Shown piece after piece: positions 43,293 through 52,353 of a stretch of 64,000 nucleotides of DNA. Position 1 is the first letter of the stretch, and the number at the start of each line of letters is the position of its first letter. The notes beneath the pieces were generated by a model that was given only the letters and a program-made list of their open reading frames with translations, was not told the DNA's origin and searched no databases. Source of the stretch: Ohtaekwangia sp. (GTDB lineage Bacteria > Bacteroidota > Bacteroidia > Cytophagales > Cyclobacteriaceae); NCBI GenBank assembly GCA_021155195.1, contig JAJNPV010000042.1, positions 930,001 through 994,000 of the forward strand, in the 5' to 3' direction. Made by a program: the position numbers and the translations under genes.

Positions 43293-44300
43293 TTGAAGAG
43301 AATGAAAAATCTTTTAGCGTGCCTTGCAATTATTATTTCTTTCCATGTCCAAACTATCGGGCAAACCATACCTTCGAATAAATCCCATCAAGATTACACT
43401 CAGTATCACCATCAAGTAATTGAGGCTGAGAAGTTGATTGCTGATCAAAGGTATCAAGAGGCCTTGCTAATTTATGATCAGATCTTCAATGCGTATGACT
43501 TTGTTTTTCTAAGTGAATACCGGGTGACTACACAGCTTGCTATAGCAGTAGATGATTATAAAAAAGCAGTTCACTATTTAAATGCAGGGATTGATGGCGG
43601 CTGGACATTGAAATCCATCAAAAAGAATGACTACTTAAAAAAGTTGAGGGTAGGAGCTGAATGGAAATCAATCAAGCAAATCTATAAGTCAAAACGCCAT
43701 GCATATGAAGCAACCCTTAATCAGCCCGTTAGGATGAAAGTGAAAAAGATGTTTTCACGAGATCAAAGGAAAGCGATAGGCGCTTTATTTACATTTAGTT
43801 CAAAACGACAAGATCGATATGCCGAGAAGAAGTTTGCACCGCAGAGCGAAAAGCAAATCACTGAATTAATCAGCATCTTAAATGAATTTGGCTATCCGGG
43901 AGAGCGATTAATTGGAAATAATTTCTGGACCACCACCATTCTGAGTCATCATAATTCAATTTCGCAAGCGTATGTTGAACAGGATACGCTGTATCAATTT
44001 ACTAAACCCATGCTGTTACAAGCGATCAAGGATGGGCAAATGTCGCCCTGGGAGTTTGCTTTAGTCGATGATTGGTATCGTGCGGTAAAGTCAGATCGTA
44101 CCGAAGCGGGATATGGTTTTTTAAATTCACCCACAAAGAGTGAATTAGCAAGCGTAAATGAATTGAGGAATCAGATTGGCCTCAGATCAGTCGAGACAAG
44201 AAATGGCTTGATCGATATAAAGAATCTAACCGGAATGAATTTTTATTTGGGCGGTAGACCGTGGGTGGAAGGAAAAATTTTGGTAAAAGATAAAGAGTAG
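43293..44300 (+). CDS. Secreted TPR-like protein
   Basis: Exported protein of 335 residues with a signal peptide (about 1-24, ending TIGQ). Residues 35-110 look like tetratricopeptide-type helices (AEKLIADQRYQEALLIYDQI and AIAVDDYKKAVHYLNAGIDG). The rest, with GNNFWTTTILSHHNSIS and LLQAIKDGQMSPWEFALVDDW, matches the DUF6624-like type found in Bacteroidota. Function unknown. A decayed relative lies at 46271. A polysaccharide deacetylase gene follows 59 bp later. Confidence 0.75.
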   Translation: MKRMKNLLACLAIIISFHVQTIGQTIPSNKSHQDYTQYHHQVIEAEKLIADQRYQEALLIYDQIFNAYDFVFLSEYRVTTQLAIAVDDYKKAVHYLNAGIDGGWTLKSIKKNDYLKKLRVGAEWKSIKQIYKSKRHAYEATLNQPVRMKVKKMFSRDQRKAIGALFTFSSKRQDRYAEKKFAPQSEKQITELISILNEFGYPGERLIGNNFWTTTILSHHNSISQAYVEQDTLYQFTKPMLLQAIKDGQMSPWEFALVDDWYRAVKSDRTEAGYGFLNSPTKSELASVNELRNQIGLRSVETRNGLIDIKNLTGMNFYLGGRPWVEGKILVKDKE

Positions 44301-44359
44301 ATTCCTTAGGACTATTCATTAAGATTGTATTGCTATCTTCGTTCAAAGTTTTATTCCGA

Positions 44360-45283
44360 ATGAGTCGCTGGATCTCTTTCATTTTTTCATTACTAATAAT
44401 TCTTCAATCACACGCCCAAAAAAAGCAAGTCTGCTTCACCATCGATGACATGCCATTGGTTACATATGGCATTACGGACACAGTGTATCAAAAGCGAATG
44501 ATGGATAAAATAATTTCTGCATTGAAGTCGAGCGGCATTCCTGCCATGGGTTTTGTCAACGAGTTTAAGTTGTTTAATAATAATCAGCTTATTCCTTTTC
44601 AAGTTCAATTATTGAAAAGCTGGCTCGCGGCTGGTCTTGATCTGGGGAATCATACCTACTCGCATCCCGATTACAACACGCTTTCATCCGCCAATTTTTT
44701 TAAAGAGATTATTAAAGGTGAACAGGTAACAAGAAAACTAATGACCGAGCATAATAAAAAACTGGCCTACTTCCGGCACCCATTTTTGCATGTGGGTGAT
44801 ACAAAAGCAAAGAGCGATTCCCTGAATCAGTTTTTAACAGCCCATCATTATGTAGCTGCCCCTGTTACGTTCGATAATGCCGATTACTTGTTTGCCGTTG
44901 CTTACAAGCGGGCTCAGGATAAAAAAGATGATAAACTGATTAAGCAGATAGGGGATGATTACATTTCCTATATGGAGCAAAAAGTTCTTTACTTCGAAAA
45001 GCAATCGCAGGCCTTATTCGCACGGCAGATTAAGCAAATTTTATTGCTTCATGCCAATGCCCTTAACGCGGATTATCTGCCTGCACTTGCCAGCATGTTC
45101 CAAAAGAATAATTATGAATTTATTTCTTTACCTCAAGCTTTGCAAGATGAAGTCTACCAAACCCCAATTACAGTATATGGTAAATGGGGAATTTCGTGGA
45201 TCGATCGTTGGGCGCTATCATTAGGTAAGAAAGGAGATTTCTTTAAAGACGAACCACAAACTCCTGAGTATATTGGCAGATAA
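44360..45283 (+). CDS. Polysaccharide deacetylase family protein
   Basis: Secreted NodB-fold enzyme of 307 residues expected to remove acyl groups from an N-acetylated glycan. The start at 44360 gives the signal peptide MSRWISFIFSLLIILQSHAQ. The NodB motifs are FTIDDMP (motif 1, Asp-Asp), LGNHTYSHPDYN (motif 2, zinc histidines) and YFRHPFLHVG (motif 3), with LLLHANALNADYL near the C-terminus (motif 5-like His). Metal ligands are all present, so activity is likely. Substrate unknown. Confidence 0.9.
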   Translation: MSRWISFIFSLLIILQSHAQKKQVCFTIDDMPLVTYGITDTVYQKRMMDKIISALKSSGIPAMGFVNEFKLFNNNQLIPFQVQLLKSWLAAGLDLGNHTYSHPDYNTLSSANFFKEIIKGEQVTRKLMTEHNKKLAYFRHPFLHVGDTKAKSDSLNQFLTAHHYVAAPVTFDNADYLFAVAYKRAQDKKDDKLIKQIGDDYISYMEQKVLYFEKQSQALFARQIKQILLLHANALNADYLPALASMFQKNNYEFISLPQALQDEVYQTPITVYGKWGISWIDRWALSLGKKGDFFKDEPQTPEYIGR

Positions 45284-45307
45284 CTAGCCAACAGAAATTT
45301 TTTGCAT

Positions 45308-46114
45308 CTAGTAATTCTTAAACGTATAGGAAACAGCATACGAACCTGTGTTTCCGGTTGGAAATGTTACCTGAGCCGTTTTCTTTTTCGCAAAACCTTT
45401 TTCATGGTATTCGTAAGTATATACCTCGGTTGAGGACACAACTCCTGAGGCGTTTTGAACAGTCATCATGCCTGGATTATTCTTGCTGGCCAGCGATGTA
45501 GGATTAAACGGGTTGATGCTAAAATATCTTTCGGAGTTGATGCGATTGTCATAATGGGTATAGTGAAACACCGTAAGGGGATAAACACCTTCGCCAAACG
45601 AGCCGTAATAAAAAATTCGATAGTAACTTAAGTTACCGGAGCCATCATATTCATATTCCTCTTTTGAAACCGGTATTTCTCCACCTTCTTCAGGAATATT
45701 TTGCCAGGTTATACTTTCAATAAGCCGGTCCTGACTATCATAGGCATAAGTATGATACTGCGATAGCTGATTTTCATTTAGATACTCATCCGTTCGGGTA
45801 ATTAAATCCCCCGTTAGTTGATAAACCAATCGCCATCCAGTATCGGTAACTGATTCCTTCAATTTTCCATCGGCATGATAGCTATATGTTTGTTCGCTTT
45901 CTATGAGTGCTCCATTGGGCATCACACTTACCATTTCAATGCGTACCAATTGGCCAGCCGTGTTATGGAAAAATGTCCGGGTATAATTTTCTTCCACATA
46001 TTGGCTGGGAATCAAGGTACTTTCAATAGGTGTTGAGTTTTCATCAGTGCACGATGCAAGTGAAAAAAGAAAGATGACAGGGATCGAAAACTTAATCATT
46101 CGGGTAAATTTCAT
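45308..46114 (-). CDS. Lipoprotein with YD-like repeats
   Basis: Exported lipoprotein of 268 residues with lipobox LASC at about residues 19-22. The mature part has repeated strands such as YHADGKLKESVTDTG, YAYDSQDRLIESITW and YEYDGSGNLSYYRIFYYG, like short YD/RHS-type repeats or DUF4595-type proteins. Surface-exposed in Bacteroidota is plausible. No partner is adjacent; it converges on the deacetylase gene with 24 bp between. Confidence 0.75.
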   Translation of the reverse strand: MKFTRMIKFSIPVIFLFSLASCTDENSTPIESTLIPSQYVEENYTRTFFHNTAGQLVRIEMVSVMPNGALIESEQTYSYHADGKLKESVTDTGWRLVYQLTGDLITRTDEYLNENQLSQYHTYAYDSQDRLIESITWQNIPEEGGEIPVSKEEYEYDGSGNLSYYRIFYYGSFGEGVYPLTVFHYTHYDNRINSERYFSINPFNPTSLASKNNPGMMTVQNASGVVSSTEVYTYEYHEKGFAKKKTAQVTFPTGNTGSYAVSYTFKNY

Positions 46115-46270
46115 TTAAAAGGATTTCTGTATCAGAATAGACACTCATACGGCTAAATGGTTGGAATGGATTTAATTTTTCTTAGATTTTTTTGCTTATC
46201 GCTGCCCGATCGTGTCATCACATGTTTTCAAGGTTTGAAAACAATCAATGATTCAAGGCAGTAAATTACC

Positions 46271-46376
46271 GGGCAAACCATGCGTTCGGATAAACACAAT
46301 CAGGACTACATGCAATATTACCATCAAGTCATTGATGGAGAGAAATCGCCCGTGGGTAGAAGGTAAAATTGAAATT
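46271..46376 (+). pseudogene. Deleted relic of the 43293-type secreted gene
   Basis: Codons at 46271-46345 read GQTMRSDKHNQDYMQYYHQV and then IDGEK, closely matching the N-terminal part of the protein at 43293 (GQTIPSNKSHQDYTQYHHQV and IEAEK). At 46347, in a shifted frame, RPWVEGKI matches that protein's C-terminus. About 270 codons between are missing. The relic shows that a second copy of this gene once stood here. Confidence 0.8.
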
Positions 46377-46468
46377 CGTCAGTACTAGTCGATCCGAAGC
46401 CTTATACTTTTCAACACCCTGCTGTACAACTGACGCACTGGCTTGCGAATATGCTGGCAAGGTTTTAA

Positions 46469-46482
46469 TTGTAAATTTACAA
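46469..46482. promoter_or_regulatory. 14-bp perfect palindrome beside NYN gene start
   Basis: ttgtaaatttacaa equals its own reverse complement and ends 2 bp before the ATG at 46485. It may be an operator, or the TAAATTTA within it may serve as a -7-like element. Confidence 0.4.
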
Positions 46483-46484
46483 GT

Positions 46485-47249
46485 ATGAAAACATCCACCG
46501 ACACCCGGATTGCTGTGCTTATCGATGCAGACAACATCCCATCCGCTAACATAAAAGTAATGATGGAAGAAATTGCCAAATACGGAACTCCTACTATTAA
46601 GAGAATTTATGGCGACTGGACAAGGCCTAATCTTTCGGGTTGGAAAAACGTTTTGCTGGAGAATGCAATTCAACCTATTCAGCAATATGGCTACACAACG
46701 GGAAAGAACGCTACCGATTCAGCCATGATCATTGACGCGATGGATATGCTTTATACCGAACGGGTGGATGCTTTTTGCATCGTATCCAGCGACAGCGATT
46801 TTACCAGACTGGCCACACGACTGCGTGAATCAGGAATGACCGTGATTGGAATGGGCGAAAAGAAAACCCCCAATCCGTTTATAGTAGCGTGCGATAAATT
46901 TATCTACATCGAGATTTTGGAAATGCAAGCCGATGACTCGAAGGAATTGGTAGAGGATGAAAAAGGCAAGCCTGAAAAATCAAAGAAGCAACGGGAGACG
47001 CTAAATAAAATTGACAAAGCAACCATTCAATTAATTTCATCTACGATAAGTGATTTAGCCGATGATAGTGGCTGGGCTTTCCTCGGTGAAATAGGAAACC
47101 TGATCTTAAAGAAACGACCCGACTTTGACCCACGAAATTTTGGTTTTAGTAAACTGGCATTGCTTATTAAAAGCATCAAGAAATTTGAAGTAGACGAGCG
47201 TCAAACAGAGAAGAAAGGCATTAAGCTTGTTTACGTGCGCGTGAAGTAG
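46485..47249 (+). CDS. NYN-domain RNase with LOTUS/OST-HTH domain
   Basis: Predicted RNA-processing protein of 254 residues. The N-terminal NYN (PIN-like) domain has IAVLIDADNIPSANIK, the KNATDSAMIIDAMD acidic segment and CIVSSDSDFTRLATRLRE, giving the four acidic residues of the nuclease site. After a lysine-rich linker the C-terminal 80 residues (TIQLISSTISDLADDSGW to FGFSKLALLIKSIKKFEV) form an OST-HTH/LOTUS domain, a winged helix that binds RNA or proteins. The start at 46485 fits the domain boundary. Related to the bacterial limkain-b1 type; targets unknown. Confidence 0.9.
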   Translation: MKTSTDTRIAVLIDADNIPSANIKVMMEEIAKYGTPTIKRIYGDWTRPNLSGWKNVLLENAIQPIQQYGYTTGKNATDSAMIIDAMDMLYTERVDAFCIVSSDSDFTRLATRLRESGMTVIGMGEKKTPNPFIVACDKFIYIEILEMQADDSKELVEDEKGKPEKSKKQRETLNKIDKATIQLISSTISDLADDSGWAFLGEIGNLILKKRPDFDPRNFGFSKLALLIKSIKKFEVDERQTEKKGIKLVYVRVK

Positions 47250-47342
47250 GGGTGATTTAGAAGATCAAACCTGAATACCTTTTAGTCCACCCAGCCAATA
47301 TCAAAAATTTGTCTACGGAAAAAAGCTTTGCTTAACGTACTT

Positions 47343-47930
47343 TCAATCCTTACTAGGTGGATTAATCATGATATGTGCACGATGCGTTCCCGGATCCATA
47401 ATCCAGGGCATGCCGGGTGCTTCAGGTTTAATTGGCAAACCGGTACTGGCTGCAGTTGCCCATGGAATGTAAACTACATACCGAAAACTTCCTTTGGCAA
47501 CTTCACCTGTAGTTTCGTTATAGTCTTCAGCTTTGGCTGAGTATATCTGAAGATTCGAAGCTTGTTTTGGCATCATTAATTTACCAGACTTAGCCTCAGC
47601 CTCGCGTATGTCAAAGATTTCCTGAAATGATTTACCGGCATTCTTTAAATCTCGACCCCGTGCCATAAAGGGTTCAAGGTCTTTATGATAGCAGGATACA
47701 CTGAGCCCCGCTTGCTTTGGATTATCAGCCAGACATACCAATTCATTGGTGCCTTTGCGAAGCACTACAAATTCACCCTTAGCATCATAGCCATATACCA
47801 TAGCTCCTGCGCGCATGTCTTCCGGTGCTGCGAGCAGGGCAGTTTTAATTTGAACTTCTGCTGTTGGCGCTTGAGCGTGCAGAGAAAGTGAACATACTAG
47901 TGCAAAGATGATGGCGTAAGTTGCTTTCAT
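47343..47930 (-). CDS. Secreted protein of unknown function
   Basis: Exported protein of 195 residues. ATG 47930 gives a good signal peptide (MKATYAIIFALVCSLSLHAQA); an earlier in-frame Met at 47999 does not. The mature part (EDMRAGAMVYGYDAKGEFVV and PEAPGMPWIMDPGTHRAHIM) contains no motif I recognise as catalytic. It converges on the NYN gene with about 90 bp between and no clear terminator there. Confidence 0.75.
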   Translation of the reverse strand: MKATYAIIFALVCSLSLHAQAPTAEVQIKTALLAAPEDMRAGAMVYGYDAKGEFVVLRKGTNELVCLADNPKQAGLSVSCYHKDLEPFMARGRDLKNAGKSFQEIFDIREAEAKSGKLMMPKQASNLQIYSAKAEDYNETTGEVAKGSFRYVVYIPWATAASTGLPIKPEAPGMPWIMDPGTHRAHIMINPPSKD

Positions 47931-48035
47931 AGTGGTAGTCGTTAAGTGGCTGGTGAGATTTGTTGGTTTAAAGATGCAATTATTTTGATTGAAATTCAAT
48001 ACAAGTTGACGTGATAGGAATTAACAGTTTATCTA

Positions 48036-48064
48036 TTGAATGCCTCTTGGGTTATCTATATTTG
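48036..48064 (+). promoter_or_regulatory. Consensus promoter of the DUF3592 gene
   Basis: TTG at 48036-48038, an 18-bp spacer and TATATTTG at 48057-48064 match the Bacteroidota promoter consensus in full. The start codon is 35 bp downstream. Confidence 0.7.
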
Positions 48065-48099
48065 AATAAAACGTTTTGTCTTACAAATAACTTCGAGCA

Positions 48100-48564
48100 A
48101 TGGATTTATCAACTCTTAATCAAACACAAATCGCCTCATTTATCTTGTTAACAATAAGTACTCCGCTACTTATTGCTAACATTCGTTATTGGGCGTTGGC
48201 AGATCAATCCATAGGTTGGCCAACTGTAAAAGGCCTTGTGGTAGAGGGCTTTGATTTTTCAATATCGGGGGCATTAACGTTTTCATATCACTATAGTGTC
48301 AATGGACGGATGTATTCAGGCAAACGTCCATTTTTTGCCAACTCATATAAAAAATTAGGTCGTGAAAAGACAAATGAACTTATTAGTAAATATTCAGAAG
48401 GTCAGGAAATAGAGGTGTATTATAATCCCTCAAAACCTGAAATGTCGGTGTTAGAGCCGGGAAGAAAAGATGGACTTCTCACGGGCATAGTTTTACTGGC
48501 GATTTTCTTCCTGGTAGGAATCATTACATTCTATAATTGGATGTTAGTGGGTAATCTTCTTTAA
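48100..48564 (+). CDS. DUF3592 membrane protein
   Basis: Protein of 154 residues with an N-terminal membrane helix (about 12-27), a soluble DUF3592 part with FSYHYSVNGRMYSGKRPFF and EGQEIEVYYNPSKPEMSVLE, and a C-terminal helix (about 128-147). The family is a small membrane-anchored beta domain of unknown function. A full-consensus promoter precedes it and the OmpA-like gene follows. Confidence 0.87.
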   Translation: MDLSTLNQTQIASFILLTISTPLLIANIRYWALADQSIGWPTVKGLVVEGFDFSISGALTFSYHYSVNGRMYSGKRPFFANSYKKLGREKTNELISKYSEGQEIEVYYNPSKPEMSVLEPGRKDGLLTGIVLLAIFFLVGIITFYNWMLVGNLL

Positions 48565-48662
48565 TGGATTGCCTTTAGTGTTTGCTGAGTCAGTAAACTG
48601 CACTTTCTTCAATTCACCGAGATTAAATTGATTCTTCCTTTTCTTTTGCAGTGCTTTACACA

Positions 48663-49319
48663 ATGAATAGACTATTAATTTTTTTACTCCTCTCAGTTCC
48701 TTGTGCTAGTGTTGCTCAGGAGATTACCGTGAAAGGAAACGTAGTTGATCCAATCCGGGGTAAGCAACTGAAATCAAAGATCGTTTATAAAAGTTATCCT
48801 ACAGGAAGTATATCCCAAACATTTAATGACAGCACGTTTACGTTTGGAATTTTTGGTTCCTCAAAATACCAGGTAACCGCAGATGCAGATGGGTACATGC
48901 CCCGCACCATTATTGTCGATCCAAAAGAAGCAGTAAACAATGTGATCAATCGCGATATTGAGTTAACCTCTTTGGGAGGAACCATTGTGCTGAATCACTT
49001 AATCTTTACTATTGGCCGTGCTACTATAAATCCTCAATCGTTCGGTGAACTGGATGAAGTAGTTGCTATGATGAAAGAAAATACCAAGGTGGTAATTCAA
49101 CTGGAAGGGCACACCGATAATCAGGGCAATGCTGAAGCAAACCTGAAACTATCGCAACAGCGGGTGGATGCCGTTCAAAAATACATTACCTCAAAAGGGA
49201 TTTCTAAAAACAGAGTAAAGACAAAAGCATTTGGGGGAAGCCAACCCATAGCCACAGAAAGCACCGAAGAAGCTAGGGCAAAAAACAGACGAGTGGAGAT
49301 GCGGGTGTTGAGGGAATAA
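48663..49319 (+). CDS. OmpA-family outer-membrane protein
   Basis: Exported protein of 218 residues with signal peptide MNRLLIFLLLSVPCASVAQ. Residues 20-95 form a carboxypeptidase-regulatory-like beta domain (ITVKGNVVDPIRGKQLKSK). The C-terminal OmpA domain has LEGHTDNQGNAEANLKLSQQ and FGGSQPIATESTEEARAKN, with the peptidoglycan-binding Asp and Arg in place. It should tether the outer membrane to the cell wall. ATG 48663 is preferred to 48651 because the signal peptide then starts properly. Confidence 0.9.
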   Translation: MNRLLIFLLLSVPCASVAQEITVKGNVVDPIRGKQLKSKIVYKSYPTGSISQTFNDSTFTFGIFGSSKYQVTADADGYMPRTIIVDPKEAVNNVINRDIELTSLGGTIVLNHLIFTIGRATINPQSFGELDEVVAMMKENTKVVIQLEGHTDNQGNAEANLKLSQQRVDAVQKYITSKGISKNRVKTKAFGGSQPIATESTEEARAKNRRVEMRVLRE

Positions 49320-49350
49320 AAAAAGTCTGTCTCGTTGCCAAGACAGACTT
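49317..49350 (-). terminator. Terminator of M16 peptidase gene
   Basis: aagtctgtct and agacagactt pair over 10 bp around an 8-nt loop. On the minus strand a run of T follows, 20 bp past the peptidase stop. The first bases touch the end of the convergent OmpA gene. Confidence 0.85.
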
Positions 49351-49370
49351 CATTACTGATTCTAGTTTTA

Positions 49371-52244
49371 TTATTTCTTTACATCACCAATCTTTTTATT
49401 GAGCGACTCGTTGCCGGTCTTCAACTTTCCATTCACGTCCAACTCAATAATTTCATACCCTAATTTTTCCAAGCCGGGTAGGATTTTCACTTTGTCACCC
49501 ACTAACAGAATATTCGAGGCTGATGGCTTAATCCATTTGCTGGCCACCTGATCGATTTCCTTTTTAGAGATATTGGCAAGGATTTTATTTTGTTCGTCTA
49601 CATAGTTTGCCGGTAAGTCATACTCTAATATCCTGCCAATGAAACCTGCTTTTTGAAATCCGGTTTCGTAAAGCAAAGCATCACGCTGGCCAAGGGCACT
49701 CTTCATAAACTTGATCTCGTCTTCAGTAATACCCTTCTTAGAATAATCATTGAGTTCCTTCATCACTTCTACCAACGCACTGTCGGTAGCATTAGCACGA
49801 ATACCAGAACTGAAAGTAAATGTTCCGCTATAATGATCACCCGAGAAACCGGAGCGCGCTCCATACGTCCAACCTTTATCTTCGCGTAAGTTTAAGTTAA
49901 TGCGGCTATTGAATGCACCACCCAATGCATAGTTAGCAAGCGAAGCACGATAGAATGCGCCAGTAGCATCATACTTTAATCCTGTAACCGTACCTACACG
50001 AAATTCAGTCTGTGCAGCCTTAGGTACATCTACCAGGTAAACTCTTGTTTTATCAACTGTAGGGGTAGCGGGTACAGAAGGAAGTTTGATTTCCTTAGTC
50101 GGAAGTTTCTTTAGGAAATCGAGTTTTCCTAAAATTTCTTTTTCAGTTACATCACCAACTACAACTAACCGCGCATTTTTTGAAGTCATATTATTTGCAT
50201 AATAATCCTCAACGTCTTTCAGCGTCAGATTTTTTACTGTGTATTCGGTTCCGGCAGGACTCAATCCTAAAATGCTGGTTCCATAATTCATCATATCAAA
50301 AACATTGGAAGCAATTACTGCCGGTTGAGACTTACTTTGTTTAAACCCTTCAATAGATTGTTTCTGGATGCGATCAAATGCGCTCTGTGTAAACGTTGGG
50401 TTTAGAAGACGTTCTTCAAATAAGGACAAAGTTTTGTCTAAATGCTTCTTTAATGTTTGAATCCTGAATGTGATTTCATCAAAGCTGCTGCTTACAGAAA
50501 CTGAACTTCCAATTTTTTGAAGCTCAGCTTGCATCTGCTCACCAGTATAATTTTTAGTATCTTCATTCATCATAGAAGCGAACATGCGAGCCAATCCTAT
50601 CTTCGAAGTATCTCTTGCTTGCAAAATATGGCCACCCGGAATTGAAAATGAAATTGTGACAACCGGTAGTTCGGTACTTTGTGTACCAATCGATTTTATT
50701 CCATTGTCTAAATTCTTTTTCCAAAAGGCAGGAACCTGCACAACCGGATTTGGCCCGTTACCCGGCAATTTGCTGCGATCGAACGAATCCTTTGCTTTGT
50801 TATATTTTAATCCTTCATACCCATAACTGGGGGCTTTATAGTTCGATTCATCAATTTTATAATTCTCAGCAGCAACAATGTTTGCCTCCTGGCCTTTTGT
50901 AACAACGCTTAAGATAACAGCTGCTTTTCCTTTAATATATTTTTCATATACGCGTTGCACATCTTGCTTTGTTACTTTTGAATAGCGGGCTAACTCATTT
51001 CCAATTTGATTTGGATTGCCTGTAAAGGTTTGGTAATAGGCAAGCTGCGATACTTTACCGGCTACACTTTGCAATCCGTTAATGTACTGCGCTTCAAAAG
51101 CGCCTTTAAATTTTTCAATATCTTCATCCGTTACACCACGTTTATCAAAAGCCACTAATGCTTCGTCAATCAGTTTTTTAGAATCAGCAAGTGAAGTGCC
51201 CGGTGCCGGAACTAAACCTAACCGCATGATACCGGCCAATTCACTACCGTTACTAAAGGCAAATGCATTTAATGCTTTTTGATTTTTAACGATCTCCTGA
51301 TAGAAGATTGAATTTTTTCCCTGACCTAAGATCTCAGCCAGGCAATCAAGCGCAGGTTCGTCAGCATGAAAGGTAGGTACAGTGGGGTAGGTGATTACTA
51401 ATTGTGGAAGACGAGCGTAATTATCAACTAATGTAACATATCTGTTTTCAGTAATTACAGGTGCCGGCAATTTCATGTTTTGAACGTCCGGGCCTTTTGG
51501 AATAGAACCAAAATATTTTTCAACCAACTTCAATGCATCCGCAGGCTTTACATCGCCACCTATTGTTAAGGTTGCATTGTTAGGGCCATACCATCGCAAG
51601 AAGAAATTCTTTAAATCATCTACGTTCACACGGTTCAAATCTTCCAGGTAACCAATTGTTAACCACGAGTAGGGGTGACCATACGGATACAGGTTTTTGT
51701 TGATCATTTGAGTTACTAATCCATAAGGACGGTTGTCATAATTTTGACCCCGCTCATTCTTTACTGTTTCGCGCTGGATTTCAAATTTCTTTTGAGTAAC
51801 AGCATCCAATAGAAAGCCCATGCGATCGGCTTCAAGCCAAAGCATTTTCTCTAGCTGATTGTTGGGTACCGTTTCATAATAGTTTGTGCGATCGGTATTT
51901 GTGCTACCATTTAGTGTTCCGCCCGATTCGGTTACGATCTTAAAATGTTGCTCATCGCCTACGTTATCACTTCCCTGAAACATCATGTGCTCGAAGAAGT
52001 GCGCAAATCCAGACTTCCCGATTTCTTCGCGGGCTGAACCCACATGATAGGTAACATCAACACGCACAACCGGATCGCTGTGATCTTCATGGACAACAAC
52101 TGTAAGTCCATTGGGTAACACATACTTCTCATATGGAATAATGATTTCATTTCCTTTTTGAGTTACTTTTTCAATCAACTTGGTTTGAGCCTGCCCAGTG
52201 AAGGCAAGGGCAGCCAATCCCACTAACATTAATATTCTTTTCAT
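49371..52244 (-). CDS. Secreted M16-family zinc peptidase (two-domain)
   Basis: Exported pitrilysin/insulinase-type metallopeptidase of 957 residues with signal peptide MKRILMLVGLAALAFTGQAQ. The inverted zinc motif HFFEH lies near residue 83, with the downstream glutamate region TVKNERGQNYDNRPYG. A second M16 half follows from about residue 510 and has lost the zinc motif, as is usual. Periplasmic or surface peptide degradation is expected. It has its own promoter (52319-52349) and terminator, so it is a single-gene unit. Confidence 0.93.
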   Translation of the reverse strand: MKRILMLVGLAALAFTGQAQTKLIEKVTQKGNEIIIPYEKYVLPNGLTVVVHEDHSDPVVRVDVTYHVGSAREEIGKSGFAHFFEHMMFQGSDNVGDEQHFKIVTESGGTLNGSTNTDRTNYYETVPNNQLEKMLWLEADRMGFLLDAVTQKKFEIQRETVKNERGQNYDNRPYGLVTQMINKNLYPYGHPYSWLTIGYLEDLNRVNVDDLKNFFLRWYGPNNATLTIGGDVKPADALKLVEKYFGSIPKGPDVQNMKLPAPVITENRYVTLVDNYARLPQLVITYPTVPTFHADEPALDCLAEILGQGKNSIFYQEIVKNQKALNAFAFSNGSELAGIMRLGLVPAPGTSLADSKKLIDEALVAFDKRGVTDEDIEKFKGAFEAQYINGLQSVAGKVSQLAYYQTFTGNPNQIGNELARYSKVTKQDVQRVYEKYIKGKAAVILSVVTKGQEANIVAAENYKIDESNYKAPSYGYEGLKYNKAKDSFDRSKLPGNGPNPVVQVPAFWKKNLDNGIKSIGTQSTELPVVTISFSIPGGHILQARDTSKIGLARMFASMMNEDTKNYTGEQMQAELQKIGSSVSVSSSFDEITFRIQTLKKHLDKTLSLFEERLLNPTFTQSAFDRIQKQSIEGFKQSKSQPAVIASNVFDMMNYGTSILGLSPAGTEYTVKNLTLKDVEDYYANNMTSKNARLVVVGDVTEKEILGKLDFLKKLPTKEIKLPSVPATPTVDKTRVYLVDVPKAAQTEFRVGTVTGLKYDATGAFYRASLANYALGGAFNSRINLNLREDKGWTYGARSGFSGDHYSGTFTFSSGIRANATDSALVEVMKELNDYSKKGITEDEIKFMKSALGQRDALLYETGFQKAGFIGRILEYDLPANYVDEQNKILANISKKEIDQVASKWIKPSASNILLVGDKVKILPGLEKLGYEIIELDVNGKLKTGNESLNKKIGDVKK

Positions 52245-52318
52245 GAATAATTTTTTGGTTTTGAAATTTGAGTTTATAAAGAGCTGTTTGATTTACAATC
52301 TTCAAGCCTATAAACATG

Positions 52319-52349
52319 GAAAGATACTGTGATTAAATTCTTGCGGCAA
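52319..52349 (-). promoter_or_regulatory. Promoter of the M16 peptidase gene
   Basis: On the minus strand TTG (52349-52347), a 20-bp spacer and TATCTTTC (52326-52319) match the consensus except for the last base. The start codon is about 75 bp downstream. Confidence 0.55.
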
Positions 52350-52353
52350 CTTG

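Larger units (their letters stand above)
46115..46484. other. Gene-free stretch with a gene relic and palindromes
   Basis: About 370 bp between the lipoprotein and NYN genes. It holds a hairpin (gttttcaa-ggt-ttgaaaac at 46224-46242), the relic at 46271-46376 and a palindrome next to the NYN start. I found no intact gene. Confidence 0.6.

Noticed and set aside
49653..50902. Plus-strand short frames inside the M16 peptidase gene
   Set aside because: They are antisense to a complete, motif-bearing gene.
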